This document shows positions 62,501 to 64,000 of a stretch of DNA of 64,000 bases, piece after piece. The notes under the pieces were generated by a model, which was given only the letters and a program-made list of their open reading frames with translations, searched no databases and had not been told where the DNA came from. Where the stretch lies: NCBI RefSeq assembly GCF_004342725.1, contig NZ_SMCP01000004.1, positions 1 through 64,000 on the forward strand. Direction: 5' to 3'. Source of the stretch: Testudinibacter aquarius. GTDB lineage: Bacteria; Pseudomonadota; Gammaproteobacteria; Enterobacterales; Pasteurellaceae. Every line of letters begins with the position of its first letter. The stretch's first letter is position 1. The position numbers were made by a program, and so were the translations under genes.

Positions 62501-63964
62501 ATCATCGCCCATTGAACCGACCGCTTCTTGTCCGTCTTCACCCAGCACCCGAATCAGATTTTCCAGCTCTTCTTTATCGTAAGCAAATTGTTTCTGATGA
62601 ATCGAAAGTGCGGTTTTGTCCAGTTGCGCTTTGCCGATTTTGTCGTCCGGCAGGTTTTCATAAGGGGTTAAACGCAATACGTTTTTATTCAGCCAAGCAC
62701 GGTACGGATGGCGCTGTTTCAGTTCCGCATCAATCTCGTTGGAATGGATCAACTTGCCGTTGATAGTATCAATCACTAACAATTCGCCCGGTCCGACCCG
62801 CCCTTTTTCCACCACTTCATCGGGAGCATAATCCCAAATGCCGACTTCGCTGGCAATGGTGATTAACTTATCTTGCGTAATCACATAACGTGCCGGACGC
62901 AAGCCGTTTCTGTCCAGCGTACAAGCGGCGTGCGTACCGTCGCTCAACACGATGCCTGCCGGGCCGTCCCACGGCTCCATGTGCATCGAGTTAAAATCGT
63001 AGAACGCCTGCAATTCATCGTCCATATCCGGGTTATACTGCCACGCCGGCGGCACTAACAAACGCATGGCACGGAATAAATCCATGCCACCGTTGACGAA
63101 TAATTCCAACATATTGTCTAACGAACTGGAATCCGAGCCGCTCTCATTCACAAATGGCGCCACGGTTTGCAGGTCAGGAATCAATGGCGTGTGGTATTTA
63201 TAGCCCCGAGCACGCGCCCAAGCACGGTTGCCAGAAATCGTGTTGATCTCGCCGTTATGAGCCAAAAAGCGGAACGGCTGTGCCAACTTCCAACGCGGTA
63301 AAGTATTGGTCGAAAAACGCTGATGAAACAAGCAGATGCCGCTCTCCATGCGCAGATCTGCCAAGTCCAGATAAAATTTCGGCAAATCTCTCGGAATACA
63401 CAGGCCTTTATAGATAATCACTTGGCTAGACAAGCTACAGATATAGAAATCGGGATGTTCAATCCGCACTTCAATCCGACGGCGTGCCATAAACAAACGG
63501 CGTTCAATATCGGTGCGCCCCCAACCTGCCGGCGCATTGACAAACACCTGCTTAATCATCGGTAAACTCGATGCTGCAATTTCCCCTAACACCGATTTGT
63601 TGATCGCCACATCGCGCCACGCCGCAATCGTCAACGTTTCACGCGTTAATTCTTCTTTGATTATCGCACAATACTGTTCGATTAATTGCGGATCGGTCGG
63701 CAGAAAAATCTGCCCGACGGCAAACTCTTTACCCAAACGCCAACCCTGTTCTTCCGCCAAAAAGCGGAAAAAACGTTTTGGCATCTGCATATGCAAACCA
63801 CAACCGTCACCTGTTTTTCCGTCAGATAACACCGCGCCACGGTGTTGCATCCGCGACAGGCCCAAAATCGCAGTTCTCACCACCTTATGGCTGGGTTTTC
63901 CCTCCAAATGGGCTATCAGACCAAAACCACAGTTCTCCCTGATCTCATCTCGGTTATAAAGCAT
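59504..63964 (-). CDS. gltB: Glutamate synthase large subunit
   Basis: GltB transfers the amide of glutamine to 2-oxoglutarate. The 1486-aa protein has an 11-residue propeptide before Cys12 (CGFGLIAH), the N-terminal nucleophile of the glutaminase domain, the same propeptide length as E. coli. The FMN/synthase domain contains [25 protein letters not shown] and [18 protein letters not shown]. The 3Fe-4S cysteines are in [12 protein letters not shown]. The C-terminal GXGXG beta-helix includes [23 protein letters not shown]. Start and stop are both in the window. Promoter lies beyond the right edge. Confidence 0.97.
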   Translation of the reverse strand: [1486 protein letters not shown]

Positions 63965-64000
63965 AATAAACTTCCTGTACTGTCTAATTATTTTTCTAAG

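Overview
The window comes from a gammaproteobacterium of the family Pasteurellaceae. The Haemophilus-type DNA uptake signal (core AAGTGCGGT, or ACCGCACTT on the other strand) occurs throughout, singly and as inverted pairs. Gene neighbourhoods also match Haemophilus influenzae as I remember it (nrdR-ribD-degS, mltA-tcdA-znuA, slt-trpR-mtgA, purU-hns-NhaC-ilvIH). A complete gltB-gltD pair, which I do not expect in H. influenzae, and an aroF-tyrA operon point to another genus with a broader amino-acid repertoire. No species is claimed.

Layout: 0-8.4 kb holds fumC, an exported protein gene, a CsiV-like gene, and leftward nrdR-ribD-degS and topB. From 8.4 to 18 kb are mostly leftward envelope genes: an LTA-synthase-like sulfatase, a TPR/glycosyltransferase, mtgA, trpR, slt, znuA, tcdA and mltA. 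From 18 to 33.9 kb come an initiator tRNA, sixA, pykA, a DUF1287 gene, ycaO, yegP, a hicA-hicB toxin-antitoxin pair (hicA only 58 codons), priC, an adenine permease, a TrpXYZ-like ABC importer, a cold-shock gene, mpl and fbp. The accessory core at 34.2-48.3 kb encodes two adhesin-like proteins (887 and 3349 aa) with related C-termini, plus an OmpA-type lipoprotein. From 48.6 to 64 kb lie purU, hns, an NhaC-type antiporter, ilvIH, a two-gene operon of tiny membrane proteins, aroF-tyrA, gltD and gltB.

Several signals lie outside ordinary genes. A 185-186 bp repeat occurs twice, each time inside a terminator hairpin, and each time the 22-bp hairpin is present on both sides; the hairpins differ between loci but match within a locus, which looks like insertion with target duplication. 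A second family, with ends beginning GGGTCTGTTGAT and TA flanks, is present as a 187-bp MITE, a 54-bp hairpin and solo ends. One solo end supplies the stop codon of ycaO, another probably the tail of topB, and the MITE forms the start of a chimeric reading frame near 57.6 kb. The 887-aa protein carries ten repeats in an exact 21-residue register. The 3349-aa gene holds a 1704-bp in-frame segmental duplication.

Regulatory sites that can be read include a Trp-operator-like dyad over a putative trpR promoter at the end of slt, two TyrR-box-like dyads before aroF, a CRP-like site plus promoter before fbp, a 12-bp dyad in the promoter of a small membrane protein gene, and paired TGCA dyads before hicA. 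All assignments come from reading sequence and from remembered family motifs; no search was run.
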